64,000 nucleotides of DNA from Molanna angustata (Eukaryota; Arthropoda; Insecta; Trichoptera; Molannidae), in the NCBI GenBank assembly GCA_963576475.1, contig OY754972.1, positions 15,501,054-15,565,053 of the forward strand, in the 5' to 3' direction. Every line of letters begins with the position of its first letter. The stretch's first letter is position 1. A model generated the notes under the pieces. That model saw only the letters and a program-made list of their open reading frames with translations, made no database searches and was not told the DNA's origin. A program made the position numbers and the translations under genes. Shown one piece after another: positions 49,601 to 61,829 of this stretch.

Positions 49601-51985
49601 TGAAAAAAATATGTAGTTATGGATTCCGACAAAAAATATTTTTACAGTAAATGACCTATAAATGTATCTATCAATTTTGTAACCGCTCGTCAAAAATCTT
49701 GTGGGACTAAGTTGGCCACAGAAGAAATGATTGACGGAATTTTTCGTTCTATGCACCGATGTATGGTATCACATATAGTATGAAAAAAATATGTAGTTAT
49801 GGATTCCGACAAAAAATATTTTTACAGTAAATGATTTATGCATATATCTATCAATTTTTTAACCGCTCGTCAAAAATCTCGTGGGACTAAGTTGGCCACA
49901 GAAGAAATGATTGACGGAATTTTTCGTTCTATGCACCGATGTATGGTATCACATATAGTATGAAAAAAATATGTAGTTATGGATTCCGACAAAAAATATT
50001 TTTACAGTAAATGACCTATAAATGTATCTATCAATTTTGTAACCGCTCGTCAAAAATCTTGTGGGACTAAGTTGGCCACAGAAGAAATGATTGACGGAAT
50101 TTTTCGTTCTATGCACCGATGTATGGTATCACATATAGTATGAAAAAAATATGTAGTTATGGATTCCGACAAAAAATATTTTTACAGTAAATGACCTATA
50201 AATGTATCTATCAATTTTTTAACCGCTCGTCAAAAATCTTGTGGGACTTAGTTGGCCACAGAAGAAATGATTGACGGAAATTTTCGTTCTATGCACCGAT
50301 GTATGGTATCACATATAGTATGAAAAAAATATGTAGTTATGGATTCCGACAAAAAATATTTTTACAGTAAATGACCTATGCATATATCTATCAATTTTTT
50401 AACCGCTCGTCAAAAATCTCGTGGGACTAAGTTGGCCACAGAAGAAATGATTGACGGAATTTTTCGTTCTATGCACCGATGTATGGTATCACATATAGTA
50501 TGAAAAAAATATGTAGTTATGCATTCCGACAAAAAATATTTTTACAGTAAATGACCTATAAATGTATCTATCAATTTTTTAACCGCTCGTCAAAAATCTT
50601 GTGGGACTAAGTTGGCCACAGAAGAAATGATTGACGGAATTTTTCGTTCTATGCACCGATGTATGGTATCACATTTAGTATGAAAAAAAAATGTAGTTAT
50701 GGATTCCGACAAAAAATATTTTTTCAGTAAATGACCTATGAATGTATCTATCAATTTTTTAACCGCTCGTCAAAAATCTTGTGGGACTAAGTTGGCCACA
50801 GAAGAAATGATTGACGGAATTTTTCGTTCTATGCACCGATGTATGGTATCACATATAGTATGAAAAAAATATGTAGTTATGGATTCCGACAAAAAATATT
50901 TTTACAGTAAATGACCTATAAATGTATCTATCAATTTTTTAACCGTTCGTCAAAAATCTTGTGGGACTTAGTTGGCCACAGAAGAAATGATTGACGGAAA
51001 TTTTCGTTCTATGCACCGATGTATGGTATCACATATAGTATGAAAAAAATATGTAGTTATGGATTCCGACAAAAAATATTTTTACAGTAAATGACTTATG
51101 CATATATCTATCAATTTTTTAACCGCTCGTCAAAAATCTCGTGGGACTAAGTTGGCCACAGAAGAAATGATTGACGGAATTTTTCGTTCTATGCACCGAT
51201 GTATGGTATCACATATAGTATGAAAAAAATATGTAGTTATGGATTCCGACAAAAAATATTTTTACAGTAAATGACCTATAAATGTATCTATCAATTTTGT
51301 AACCGCTCGTCAAAAATCTTGTGGGACTAAGTTGGCCACAGAAGAAATGATTGACGGAATTTTTCGTTCTATGCACCGATGTATGGTATCACATATAGTA
51401 TGAAAAAAATATGTAGTTATGGATTCCGACACAAAATATTTTTATAGTAAATGAACTATGCATATATCTATCAATTTTTTAATCGCTCGTCAAAAATCTC
51501 GTGGGACTAAGTTGGCCACAGAAGAAATGATTGACGGAAATTTTCGTTCTATGCACCGATGTATGGTATCACATATAGTATGAAAAAAATATGTAGTTAT
51601 GGATTCCGACAACAAATATTTTTACAGTAAATGACCTATGCATATATCTATCAATTTTTAACCGCTCGTCAAAAATTTTGTGGGACTAAGTTGGCCACAG
51701 AAGAAATGATTGACGGAATTTTTCGTTCTATGCACCGATGTATGGTATCACATATAGTATGAAAAAAATATGTAGGTAGTTATGGATTCCGACAAAAAAT
51801 ATTTTTTCAGTAAATGAACTATGAATGTATCTATCAATTTTTTTACCGCACGTCAAAAATCTCGTGGGACTAAGTTGGCCACAGAAGAAATGATTGACGG
51901 AAATTTTCGTTCTATGCACCGATGTATGGTATCACATATCGTATGAAAAAAATATGTAGTTATGGATACCGACAAAAAACTCATA
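40650..51985 (-). repeat. 180-bp tandem array, right arm (about 63 units)
   Basis: Inverted relative to 23,420-28,776: CACCGATGTATGGTATCACA, TCGTGGGACTAAGTTGGCCA and TAGTTATGGATTCCGACA recur every 180 bases. The innermost unit (40,650-40,740) is strongly diverged and is followed by a perfect 24-base palindrome around AATATT (40,738-40,761). Larger blocks are repeated: 45,121-46,379 (seven units) largely reappears from 46,380, and the five-unit block 47,999-48,898 largely reappears from 48,899. This array is about twice as long as its left counterpart. Confidence 0.92.
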
Positions 51986-52915
51986 GGTACATACCATGAT
52001 GCAACTTATTTATGTATGTGTCTGTGTTTGTGTTAGGTATCCTATGCATTTTTGTATAAATTTGAATTAATCGTATATGGCGCTCAGTTTTCTCTGCCTA
52101 CCCCAATAACAGGTACAAAACATGATGGAATGTACCTCTGTGTTCATGTGTTCATGTTTATGAAATCCAATTGTGACTTTTATCTAAATTTGAATTAATC
52201 GTGTATGAAATCCAATTGTGGCTTTTATCTAAATTTGAATTAATCGTGTATGGCGCTCGGTTTTATCTGCCTACCCCAATAACAGGTACATAACATGATG
52301 GAATTTATCTCTGTATTGATATGTTTATGTTTATGAAATCCAATTGTGGCTTTTATCTAAATTTGAATTAATCGTGTATGGCGCTCGGTTTTATCTGCCT
52401 ACCCCAATAACAGGTACATAACATGATGGAATGTATCTCTGTATTCATGTGATTATGTTTGTGAAATCCAATTGTGGCTTTTATCTAAATTTGAATTAAT
52501 CGTGTATGGCGCTCGGTTTTATCTGCCTACCCCAATAACAGGTACATAACATGATGGAATGTATCTCTGTATTCATATGTTTATGTTTATGAAATCCAAT
52601 TGTGGCTTTTATCTAAATTTGAATTAATCGTGTATGGCGCTCGGTTTTATCTGCCTACCCCAATAACAGGTACATTACATGATGGAATCTATCTCTGTAT
52701 TCATATGTTTATGTTTATGAAATCCAATTGTGGCTTTTATCTAAATTTGAATTAATCGTGTATGGCGCTCGGTTTTATCTGCCTACCCCAATAACAGGTA
52801 CATAACATGATGGAATGTATCTCTGTATTCATATGTTTATGTTTATGAAATCCAATTGTGGCTTTTATCTTAATTTGAATTAATCGTGTATGGCGCTCGG
52901 TATTCTCTGCCTACC
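51985..52915 (-). repeat. 128-bp tandem array, right arm (about 7 units)
   Basis: Inverted copy of the 20,733-23,430 array, with TTAATCGTGTATGGCGCTCG, TATCTGCCTACCCCAATAAC and ATAACATGATGGAATGTATC every 128 bases. One unit is internally deleted near 52,204. The junction unit next to the 180-bp array (about 51,985-52,080) matches the left junction unit. Confidence 0.9.
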
Positions 52916-53073
52916 CCAATAATATGTACGTAATATTGATGATATGTATGAATAATAAAAAAAAAAAAATATTTTGTATTTTAGACCTTCCCGCTTTTTG
53001 CGAATATGGTTCGTTATAACGGGGTACGAACGTTTTTCAATCGTTCCAAGAACGTTCCAAACTTCAGCCACCT
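52915..53073 (-). repeat. Right outer terminal inverted repeat (unique part)
   Basis: Inverted match of 20,580-20,735, differing mainly in the poly-A/T length and a few bases next to the array. Confidence 0.85.
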
Positions 53074-53082
53074 GCGTACATG
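53074..53082. repeat. Right 9-bp target-site duplication
   Basis: GCGTACATG, identical to 20,571-20,579. Confidence 0.85.
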
Positions 53083-53193
53083 AAGAACGTCGATGGGAAT
53101 TTCATCAGACAAAGAGACATCCAGAAGAACATAACTCAAAAACAGGAATTTACGGCGAAGTTGAATTTTTCGATCAGGGAACAATATTTTTGA
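53083..53193 (+). other. Short open frame interrupted by the giant insertion (right part)
   Basis: Continues the frame of 20,532-20,579 and reads KNVDGNFIRQRDIQKNITQ and onward to a stop at 53,191. Not recognised. It could be an old exon or part of another repeat. Confidence 0.3.
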
Positions 53194-53417
53194 AGGAAAT
53201 TAAGGGATAACTGATAACATTCTAGTAGGTTTTCCGTAAATTATGATAAAAATATAGTTAAGTCAAAGAGTCCCTGGTGCCTATTAGTAAAAATGGCATA
53301 CACCACACTACGCGTCTTCGTTCTAATATTAAGATTTTTTGTCAGATAAACTTAGATGGAACAAAAAACGCCTGAAAACTGAATTAATAATTACAGTTGA
53401 TATATTTTTGACTGATT

Positions 53418-53556
53418 TAATATCTCAATAGACACAAAGCGGGAATATACATTTATAGGAGAACCAGGAAATCAGTCACCTAGTACAGGGGTAACTTGTC
53501 ATTGGCTGGTTTACGTGTTCAACGTTCGTTACGTGATCATCAGCTTGCGCAGCATA
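53418..53556. mobile_element. MITE family B, partial copy
   Basis: AATATCTCAATAGACAC, AGGAGAACCAGGAAATCAG and TTGGCTGGTTTACGTG match the element at 6,973-7,246 from its left end to about its middle. The right arm is absent. Confidence 0.65.
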
Positions 53557-53809
53557 AACCTAAATATGCCTTTTTATTGAGTCCATTATCAATCAAATTC
53601 TTTGATAATTCTAAATATTACCTTTTTTTCTTTTGTTTATTTTTCGCTGCTCCACCACTACCAGCTCTGTCAATGGGTACTGTACTGCCCCTTACAAAAA
53701 ATGACATTTCATATAAATAACACAACATACGTAAAACTCTGTCTTAAATCAACGTAAAATAAAACTTTTAATGATATGGACGTGTTTCACATAGAATACA
53801 AGGCAAATC

Positions 53810-53977
53810 TGGTCAATCTTCGAAATCAAAACTCTCCATGTTTACCCATATCATGGATATATATTATTATATGGAGTTCTATAATATCTTTAGATGTCAT
53901 AGAACTCCGTATAATAATTATCTCCATGATATGGGTAATCACGAGGGTTTTGATTTCGCCGATTGGACCTGACTTGA
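53810..53977. mobile_element. MITE family A copy
   Basis: GGCAAATCTGGTCAA at the left and TTGGACCTGACTTG at the right, with core arms TTTACCCATATCATGGATAT and ATCTCCATGATATGGGTAA. The terminal G/C runs have been lost. Confidence 0.75.
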
Positions 53978-54125
53978 TAAAATAAAATCAAACAGATCCT
54001 CAGTGCAGGCCATGACAATATAATTGAATATTAACATCACCGTAACGCAAGATTATTTTTCTTTTTCATATCGTTTATTTTTTTTCTCTAAGGATTTTCA
54101 GCCAAAAAGGATGTTGCAACCGTTA

Positions 54126-54960
54126 CTAATCAGAAACATTAGATGACACAGATTTAGTTACAAAAAAAATATTAGTCATAGTTTTTACTATAGATTTAAA
54201 TAGTAAACCATGAACCTGGGGAGTGTTCAGCCCAAGAAGGTAAACTGTGGAAATTGGGTATTGGACATTCCCAAACCTAAAATAAATGTCTAGCGCTTCC
54301 CTGATTGGACAACCAAACAGAACGTGATTCAGCGTTTCTTCATCCCATCCACATTCGCAGAACGGGGACTCCACTATACCGAGATGGAACAGATGGCTAT
54401 CCAGTCGCATATGACCAAAGCGCAGTCAAGAAATGTAGACAATGCCTCTTTTGGCGGAACCAACGCCGCAAGGGGATGGAACTCTGCAATTTTTTATAGT
54501 CGTAACCCTTGGGGCTATTTTGCCAAAGCGAACACCGGTCTTTCACCCTGTCACGCTCTAAAACACTCAGTAGATCGCACTCAGGGACGATGAAATGGTC
54601 CGGAAGATTACCCTGGAGGGCGGCCTGTTTGGCCAATGCATCCGTTCTCTCATTACCATAAATCCCGCTATGAGCCTGGATCCATGCAACTACCCCGTCT
54701 TTATTCTCAATAATAAACAATAGTCGGATGTCAATTATTAGTTGATTGCGTGAAAAGATGGAGTAAGGGGAAGAACATTTTACCAGGGAAAGTGAGTCTG
54801 AAAAGATGATATTAAGTATTTTGTTCTTTGTTAATGCAAAGCATTCAGCCATAGATGGTTATTTGAACCTGGCCTCTGTGTTCAATTTAGGGACTACAAA
54901 AGCAGATCCAATGAATCCACCAGTAGTTAATTTAGATCCATCCATGAATATTCTTAGATA
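54126..54960 (-). pseudogene. I/R1-group LINE tail: RNase H domain and C-terminal Cys motif
   Basis: The minus strand reads MDGSKLTTGGFIGSAF (first catalytic Asp, about 54,945), then AECFAL (catalytic Glu), FSDSLSLVKC (Asp) and WIQAHSGIYGNERTDALAKQ (His and Asp), which together form a full RNase H I motif set. After a frame change near 54,400 it reads RLDSHLFHLGIVESPFCECG and then ETLNHVLFGCP, the C-terminal zinc-knuckle-like tail. An in-frame stop (about 54,866) and the frame change make it dead. The reverse transcriptase is not present upstream. Confidence 0.8.
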
Positions 54961-55009
54961 TTATTTTCTTATTTACTTATTGGAATTCCTTACGTACATA
55001 AGTTTTGAA

Positions 55010-56680
55010 GTATAGGCATCTTGAATCTTCAATTTATTTTACTTATTCAATTTATCATGATTTGTTTCCTATATAATAATTTTAATTATTTTTCATCTCG
55101 CTTAGATTATTGTTTAATAAATCTGTTGTTATTTCCTCAATCACTTGAATTTTGTTTGTTAATTATTTTTGTACTAAGCATAAAGTATGCAATATTTCAC
55201 GTGTAGATTTGTTATTGGTGTCTATTTATATTTAAAGGATTATGTGCACAATGTTATGTATTCTGTAAATTTACCAATATACAAATAAAAATGAAAAAAA
55301 TAATGCGACTAAAATACATTTGTGATTAAATCTGAAACCACAGATATACTTATACTAGGAACATCATTAACTTATATAAATTGCCTTTGTGAAATTATTT
55401 CATTTACACGTTGATAGATACGGGTCAAAAATCTTCTGGGAAATGGTTTTAAACTAGATGTGGGAGCGACGTACGGTCAGTCTAACTTATGATATTATTC
55501 GATGAAAGGTCAAATTTTCATACATGCAATATTATTTTGTTGATGTTATTATATATACGAACACATCACCTCACATTATATATCATAGTATCCCTATATA
55601 CTCGTAAAATGTGGGTGTAATCCCTAAGCGAATAAATTATTCCAAAACAAGGTGAAGTATTGAATATGTTCATGAAATGAAATATGATTATAGGAAGTTG
55701 TGGGTGAGAATCATGTTTATGTATTACATATTTTGAATATTTTGAACCCAATTCCATCTTGTAAATTTTGTTACTATATTTCGTGTGATTGAGATATCCA
55801 AAGGGATAATAGTTATTGTTATTTTTTGCCTCAAACGAAATAGAATTTGTGCCTTCTGTCCCATCATTTTTCATTTATCATTATGTATTTCATTTTTTGT
55901 TTACACCGATCATTTGAAAAATCATTATTATATTCACATTGATTATTATATTCACATAGACCTTGAAACATATTCTTTAAAAATATTGTATTTTTTTTTG
56001 TTTCGTTAAGTAATTTTTATCTTAAACGATAAAGCAATGATGGTGTTAGTGTATGTGTGTGTGAGAGGTTGGTATGTGTGAGGATGTGTATTTGTGTGTG
56101 TTTATCTTACGCCTGAAAAATAACAGCATTTAAAAATGTAATTTAAGTGCGTGCATGTACCAGTATACCTGACGCAGTGTCACGCCAGTAAAATGTTGAA
56201 TTATTAATTATATTTCAATAATTAATTATTTTTTTCATACAAGTCGAATCTGTCATAAAAGTGTACTTTTTGAACGCAAATATGTGTATACGAAGAATAA
56301 AATGTATTTGCAAATATAACTTGGCGTTTAAGTGAAAACATGGGGATCATTTTGTATAATAATATTGTTTAGCCTATTTTCTAAGTAAGCGTTTTGTACA
56401 CAATTATACAATATTTGTTTTTCCTTCCGAATGAAAATGTTCTTTAAAAAATGAAATAAATGAGATTATGCTATAATAAAATAATACACAGGAAATTTTA
56501 GCAAGTTTTAAGATATGTATTGTGAGTCTGTTATTAATAATAAATAACGATATAATATTTGATTTTTCTGACAATTGTTGATTTTCGTTTTTTATGGCTT
56601 TGAACAAATATACCTATTCAAAAAATATACCAAACCAACAAAATACTGATTTCCTATCGGAAAATTATCAAATTATTTTA
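55010..56680. other. AT-rich stretch without recognisable gene
   Basis: Short frames only. A GT-rich simple repeat lies at about 56,050-56,105. Confidence 0.5.
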
Positions 56681-56689
56681 GGTTTAGTT

Positions 56690-57015
56690 CAAAATACATT
56701 CAATATACAAACTATTTCCTATAGTCTAGTTGTACTTCTTTTTCTTTTGAGTAACCCTTTGGGTCAGTTTTATACAAACCATTTCCTAATGTGTATTTTT
56801 TTATTCTTATATATAGACCTTTGGGTCAGTTTTTGTGCAAACTATTTCCAATAGTCTAATTCTTCTTCTTCTTTTATAAAGACCTTTGGGTCAGTTTTTA
56901 TACAAACAATTTCTTATAATCTATTATTTCTTCTTCTTTTATGTAACACTTTGGGGCAGTTTATTTACAAACTATTTCGTAGAGTCTTATTCGTTTTCTT
57001 TTATGTAGACCGGGT
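56690..57015 (+). repeat. About 64-bp diverged tandem repeat, five units
   Basis: The units share CTTTGGGTCAGTTTT, ATACAAACTATTTC and TCTTCTTCTTTTAT, with starts near 56,757, 56,819, 56,884 and 56,950. The last unit runs into a LINE tail remnant. Confidence 0.75.
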
Positions 57016-57060
57016 CATGTCATCCCTTTCTCGGGCGACCCTTGCTATTCACTTCATCCC
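57005..57060 (-). pseudogene. LINE family D tail fragment
   Basis: Minus-strand NSKGRPRKG followed by a stop where the related copies have Trp, then HD. A fragment of the RGRPRKGWHDH motif only. Confidence 0.4.
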
Positions 57061-57069
57061 TTGCATCTC

Positions 57070-58290
57070 TTAATTATTGGGATACAATAGCTACAAATTT
57101 TATTCTGTCGAGTTTGAAATTAAATATTGCATTAGTTATTTCCAAGACCATTCACTTAACATTGTTATGTATGAATAATATTTTTGTAAATAAAAATGAA
57201 CAAAATTAAAATGAATCAAAACCTTGTGAGATTTTACTGACTTAGTTTTAGAAGTTTTGTTTTAAGAGGATAATGGTTAACCATCGAAAGCGCTTATTCT
57301 TATATTGTAAAACACTTTTTTTTATATTTTACCTATTATATGTAAAATGTTTTTATTTAGTGATATGTTAGGTAAATACCAACCAATATTAAGAAAAATT
57401 ATTTATTTTCCTTAGAAAAAAATAAAAGAAATAAAAAAAACATGCTTATTGAACCCATTACTAATATTATAAGGAAAAAACAATCTAGGAACACAATTTG
57501 AGCTAAGTTATCCTGGGGGATCAATATATAAATAGCGAAGTCTAGACATGTTCATCTAAAGTAGGTATTTGATGGATTAAATCTATCAATTTAGGACTCA
57601 GGTGTCTCTGAAAGTATTATATGGATTTCAGACAATGAATAATTTATATCATATTTCAATGAAGTCTCAAATAACTTGCCTTTTTGCTTGGTGCAAAATA
57701 ATTATTATTTATTATTCAACAAAAACGACTTTGACATTAATAAATAAATATAATTGCTTGATTGGCAGAGGGCTCCCTTTCCGAGAGTAAGATTGATTCT
57801 GCAAGTGCAATTAAAAAAATCGTGTTCTTAGCCAAAAAACATGTATAAAATAACTTTAGGCAGGTACTGACAATATTTCAAGATTATAAAGAAATATGTG
57901 AGATCAACAGTAATACCAGATCAAGATCAAAACAAATTATTACCATCCCTCGACTCAAAACATCTGCAGCCCAATACCAATTTATGTACATAACATAAGC
58001 ATAAAACATTTCAATGGCCTTCCAGATGGTTTATGGAGAGTAACAGAATACATCATCGATAAACGATTGTTTTTCAACTTTGTGGTATCATTTTGCAAAT
58101 TAATTCATTTAATTAATAAAAGAATACATTGTGTTCAAGAAATTAGTATCTAGACATAGGTACATATTAGCATCTATAATCATACTAATAATGACATGTA
58201 ATAAATAATGTTAAATTATGAATTCATATGTATGTGTGTATGTGTATGTATGTATGTCTATAATATATAATTAATTCATAAAGGAAGCCT
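57070..58290. other. AT-rich stretch without recognisable gene
   Basis: No motif seen; a TATG-rich simple repeat lies at 58,228-58,260. Confidence 0.45.
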
Positions 58291-58299
58291 GTTTCCCCT

Positions 58300-59265
58300 C
58301 ATGGAAAAAAACAATAAATACCCCAATACATAAAAGTGGTAACCCAAATAAAATAATAAACTACCGTCCGATATCAAAGCTTCCAACATTAAGTAAACTT
58401 TTGACCAGATTCTTCCTCTTCTAAGTCCCCTAATTATTCCAAATCAACATGAGTTTCGAATAAGATATAAAAAAACGAATTTGCTTGATTTTACCCATAG
58501 TTTTACCAGAGCAATGCACAGTAAATTCCTGGTGGATACAATTAACAGTGACTTTATTAAAGCATTCGACAAATTAAATCACAAAATTTTACTACATAAG
58601 GTCTGGATCATCGGGATTAGAGGAGATCTCTTTAGGTGTTTTAGTTAATATATAATAAGTAACAGGTCTCAGGTTGTGGATTTGCACTCATAATTCAAAC
58701 TATAAACCTATTTTTTCTGGGGTACCCTAGGGCTCTCATCTGGGGCCTCTATTATTCTTAATATACATTAACTATATAAAATCTTATCTTAAACATTCCA
58801 ACACACTGTTCGCAGATGATGCTATAATATTTTAAGAAATTAATAGCCTGTCAGATTGTTTGGAGCTTCAAGATGATATATGTAGTTTACAACGATATTG
58901 TGCGGAAAATTAATTGTTTTTAAATGTGGAAAAATGTAATTTTATAACATACTCACGTAACCGTTAAAAAATATTATTTAAACTTTAAATCTGAAATCAG
59001 GGATATAGGTATCATACTGGACGAAAAATTATCTTTCACAAATAATTTTGTATACATAACAACTAAAGCATTTAAAACCCTCGGATTCATATTTTATAAC
59101 ACGAAACCTTTTCATAACTCTGACACTGCGTATATTGTTTAATTTTTATGTAGGTACCGTAGTCTACATTTACTTGTTTTTTTTTTCATTGTTTTAATAT
59201 CATTATATGTACTCTACTGTACTGTTGGATATCCAAAATAAATAAAATAAAATAAAATAAAATTC
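58300..59265 (+). pseudogene. CR1/jockey-like LINE reverse-transcriptase remnant
   Basis: Plus-strand pieces in order: TPIHKSGNPNKIINYRPIS (58,330), HEFRIRYKKTNLLDF (58,450), INSDFIKAFDKLNHKILLHK (58,540), GPLLFLIYINYIKSYLKHSN (about 58,745) and the catalytic FADD (58,809-58,820), then LQRYCAEN and FLNVEKCNFITYS, and IGIILDEKLSF (59,010). These are the canonical non-LTR reverse-transcriptase blocks. Many stops and frame changes. Coding similarity ends near 59,145 and a (TAAAA)n tail follows at 59,237-59,262, so the region after the RT is deleted. Confidence 0.8.
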
Positions 59266-59416
59266 ATTTATCAGAAGACTATTGGATATATTATCATAAA
59301 AATATATCAAGCAATTAAATTTTAGCAATAGATTTCTCAAACTATCATCAAGCTATAAAACACCAAAACACAATATTACTGGAGACACGAAGATCAATTC
59401 AATATATTTGTTTTCT

Positions 59417-59959
<543 letters not shown>

Positions 59960-61060
59960 ATTATCACACAAATTAAACTATGATTATGTTGAATAATACA
60001 TGAACTCAAGACTATGCTACTCCCTCGAATATAAGATCCGACCTCAACCGAGGGATGAACAAATCTTTAATTATGATTTAATTAAAGATGTTCATTATTA
60101 AAATTTTACAGTGTTTCAAAGTATGTATCTAATTTTTATTAAACAAATAAAATAAGCGATGAAAATAAACCTCGAAAAAAAGAAAAAATATGTGTTTTTT
60201 AAATACATTCTTGTAATACAAAATAATTGAAATTGAAGGTGGGTAGGTACCTAAGTAAATAGCAAATACCACATGAAAGTTTATACGATTTATCCACATT
60301 AAAATTTATATGATTTGTTTTTATCAAAACCAATATTTGGTAACATATTCAAAGGGAGCTATACGAATTACTAAAACTTGTTTTCGTGTTTTGAATGTAA
60401 GCAAATAAAATAATTTATTTGAAGATTGAAATTCAAAAATAAATTTTCCAATCCCAATAACTTTCAAATTGCAAAATTCATATTGGTATTCTTGTAATTT
60501 GAAAGCGTAGGTACATTAAAAGTAGCACCAGTAGGCGACACCCGATATAAATTGGCGCTTTTATGGCATATAAGAAAAACTGATAACGAAAAATTTATTA
60601 CGTTTGTGTGTAAATCGGTGAAAATAACGTATGTTGGTATCATGTATACAACGAAACATTTCTGTACTACCCAGCATTTTGAAACAATTGAAAAATACCT
60701 AAATCATTTCTTGATGTACACCTTTATTGATTGGTTTATAAAACCGACCAGTTAATCCTACAATCCTTTTTTCATAAATGTATAAATTAAACTTTTTATT
60801 GATTTTGAAATGCAGGTACTTACAATAATCAATGTACTTCAATAAGGAACTCTGATACTGGTTTTTGATAGAACAATACTCATTTATACAATGCATCCGT
60901 ATGTTATACGATCATCATTCAATCATTCACTGAAAGAAAAAAAATGATTTCAATATTAATCAGTTCAATCACTTTTTGAAACAGTATTCAGTATATCTTG
61001 AATTATTTCTTATTATTTTCTCAGTATTCTTTCCAATATAAAAGTAAAGCGATTGAAATA
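59960..61060. other. AT-rich stretch without recognisable gene
   Basis: One small inverted repeat (AATCTTTAATTA / TTAATTAAAGAT, about 60,060-60,090); otherwise nothing recognised. Confidence 0.45.
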
Positions 61061-61089
61061 CTTTTATATATACACACATATGTACAAAC

Positions 61090-61345
61090 CATCAAGACAT
61101 GTTTCTTCACGGGGAGGCAGAGAGAATTGAACGCAACATTTTACTATCTTGACACACAGTCATTGCCTCGTCAACATTCATACGTCATCTTATACATGAT
61201 CGTCTATTGATCACGCTTCATACATTTCCATCTTACAGGATATCGTTTACAAGGTCGTGCTTTTCTTGGGCGATCCCGACTCTTATTCCGTTCCTGTCAG
61301 CTTTGTATATTTTCTTCGTCAAGCGTTCTTTATTCATTCTTTTCT
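61090..61345 (-). pseudogene. LINE family D C-terminal tail, third copy
   Basis: The minus strand reads MNKERLTKKIYKADRNG, then degenerate HDLVNDIL, NRRSCI, MNVDEAMTVCQDSKMLRSIL and the 3' end (61,090-61,140). Several stops and frame changes. It is more decayed than the copies at 33,976 and 34,933. Confidence 0.65.
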
Positions 61346-61444
61346 TAAATAGGACGCATTGAGATTTTTCGGCCACATGGAAATATTGTTTTCTTCGTAA
61401 ATAAGTGTATATTTCCGAACTGAAAAATATATTCGCTAAATCCA

Positions 61445-61600
61445 CCACCACCACCCTCTCTGCATATGGGGACTGTACACGGCCCCTTCACAGAACGCTA
61501 AATGAGCGACAAAATAATGCATAGCACAAAAAACAACTCATGGAGCCCTCTAGATTAGCAATCTCGGCACCATAATGCAAAAAGAACAACCGACGAATGT
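61445..61600 (+). repeat. Interspersed repeat family C, copy 2
   Basis: Starts CCACCACCACCCTCTCTGCA, then ATATGGGGACTGTACACGG, CACAGAACGC, CCTCTAGATTAG and CTCGGCACCATAATGCAAA. Colinear with 4,549-4,710. Confidence 0.5.
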
Positions 61601-61640
61601 GAATAGAAGATTCACACTCGTGGACTGTCATCGACTTCAG

Positions 61641-61819
61641 GGGGGGGCAAGTCTGGTCCAAACGGCGAAATCAAAACCTTCGTGATTACCCATATCGTGG
61701 ATATAATTATCATATAGACTTATATGATATCTAAAGATATTATAGAACTCCACATAATAATTACATCCATGATACGGTTAACCGTGAGGATTTCGCCGGT
61801 TGGGCCAGACTTGCCCCCC
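61641..61819. mobile_element. MITE family A, complete copy
   Basis: The ends GGGGGGCAAGTCTGGTCC and GGCCAGACTTGCCCCCC are inverted repeats; the core GATTACCCATATCGTGGAT is mirrored by ATCCATGATACGGTTAACC. Length about 180. Confidence 0.8.
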
Positions 61820-61829
61820 AGATCTTTTC

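Larger units (their letters stand above)
20580..53073. mobile_element. Giant Foldback-type element (32.5 kb) with compound tandem-repeat inverted arms
   Basis: The ends AGGTGGCTGAAGTTTGGAAC (20,580) and GTTCCAAACTTCAGCCACCT (ending 53,073) are exact inverted repeats. The match continues for about 150 bases with only small changes (for example in the A/T runs). Next inward comes a 128-bp tandem array, then a 180-bp tandem array, in mirror order on the two sides. The junction between the two arrays is also conserved on both sides. A 9-bp direct repeat flanks the whole. Foldback elements of Drosophila are known for tandem-repeat inverted ends and 9-bp duplications, and Mutator-like elements share the 9-bp duplication. 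No transposase was found inside, so it is probably non-autonomous. The length is far beyond classical Foldback copies. Confidence 0.8.

Noticed and set aside
20580..53073. Centromere or chromosome-scale inversion breakpoint
   Set aside because: Precise terminal repeats plus a 9-bp duplication argue for transposition; array sizes are modest.
20580..53073. Assembly artefact creating a false palindrome
   Set aside because: The arms differ in unit counts and in substitutions and the core is not mirrored, so a simple duplicated contig end does not explain it. Cannot be fully excluded without reads.
54305..54593. Plus-strand frames opposite the RNase H remnant
   Set aside because: Antisense shadows of the minus-strand LINE coding sequence.
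61346..61400. Plus-strand LINE motif LRFFGHM opposite the minus-strand LINE tail
   Set aside because: Too short to call; could be part of an inverted junction but is not supported further.
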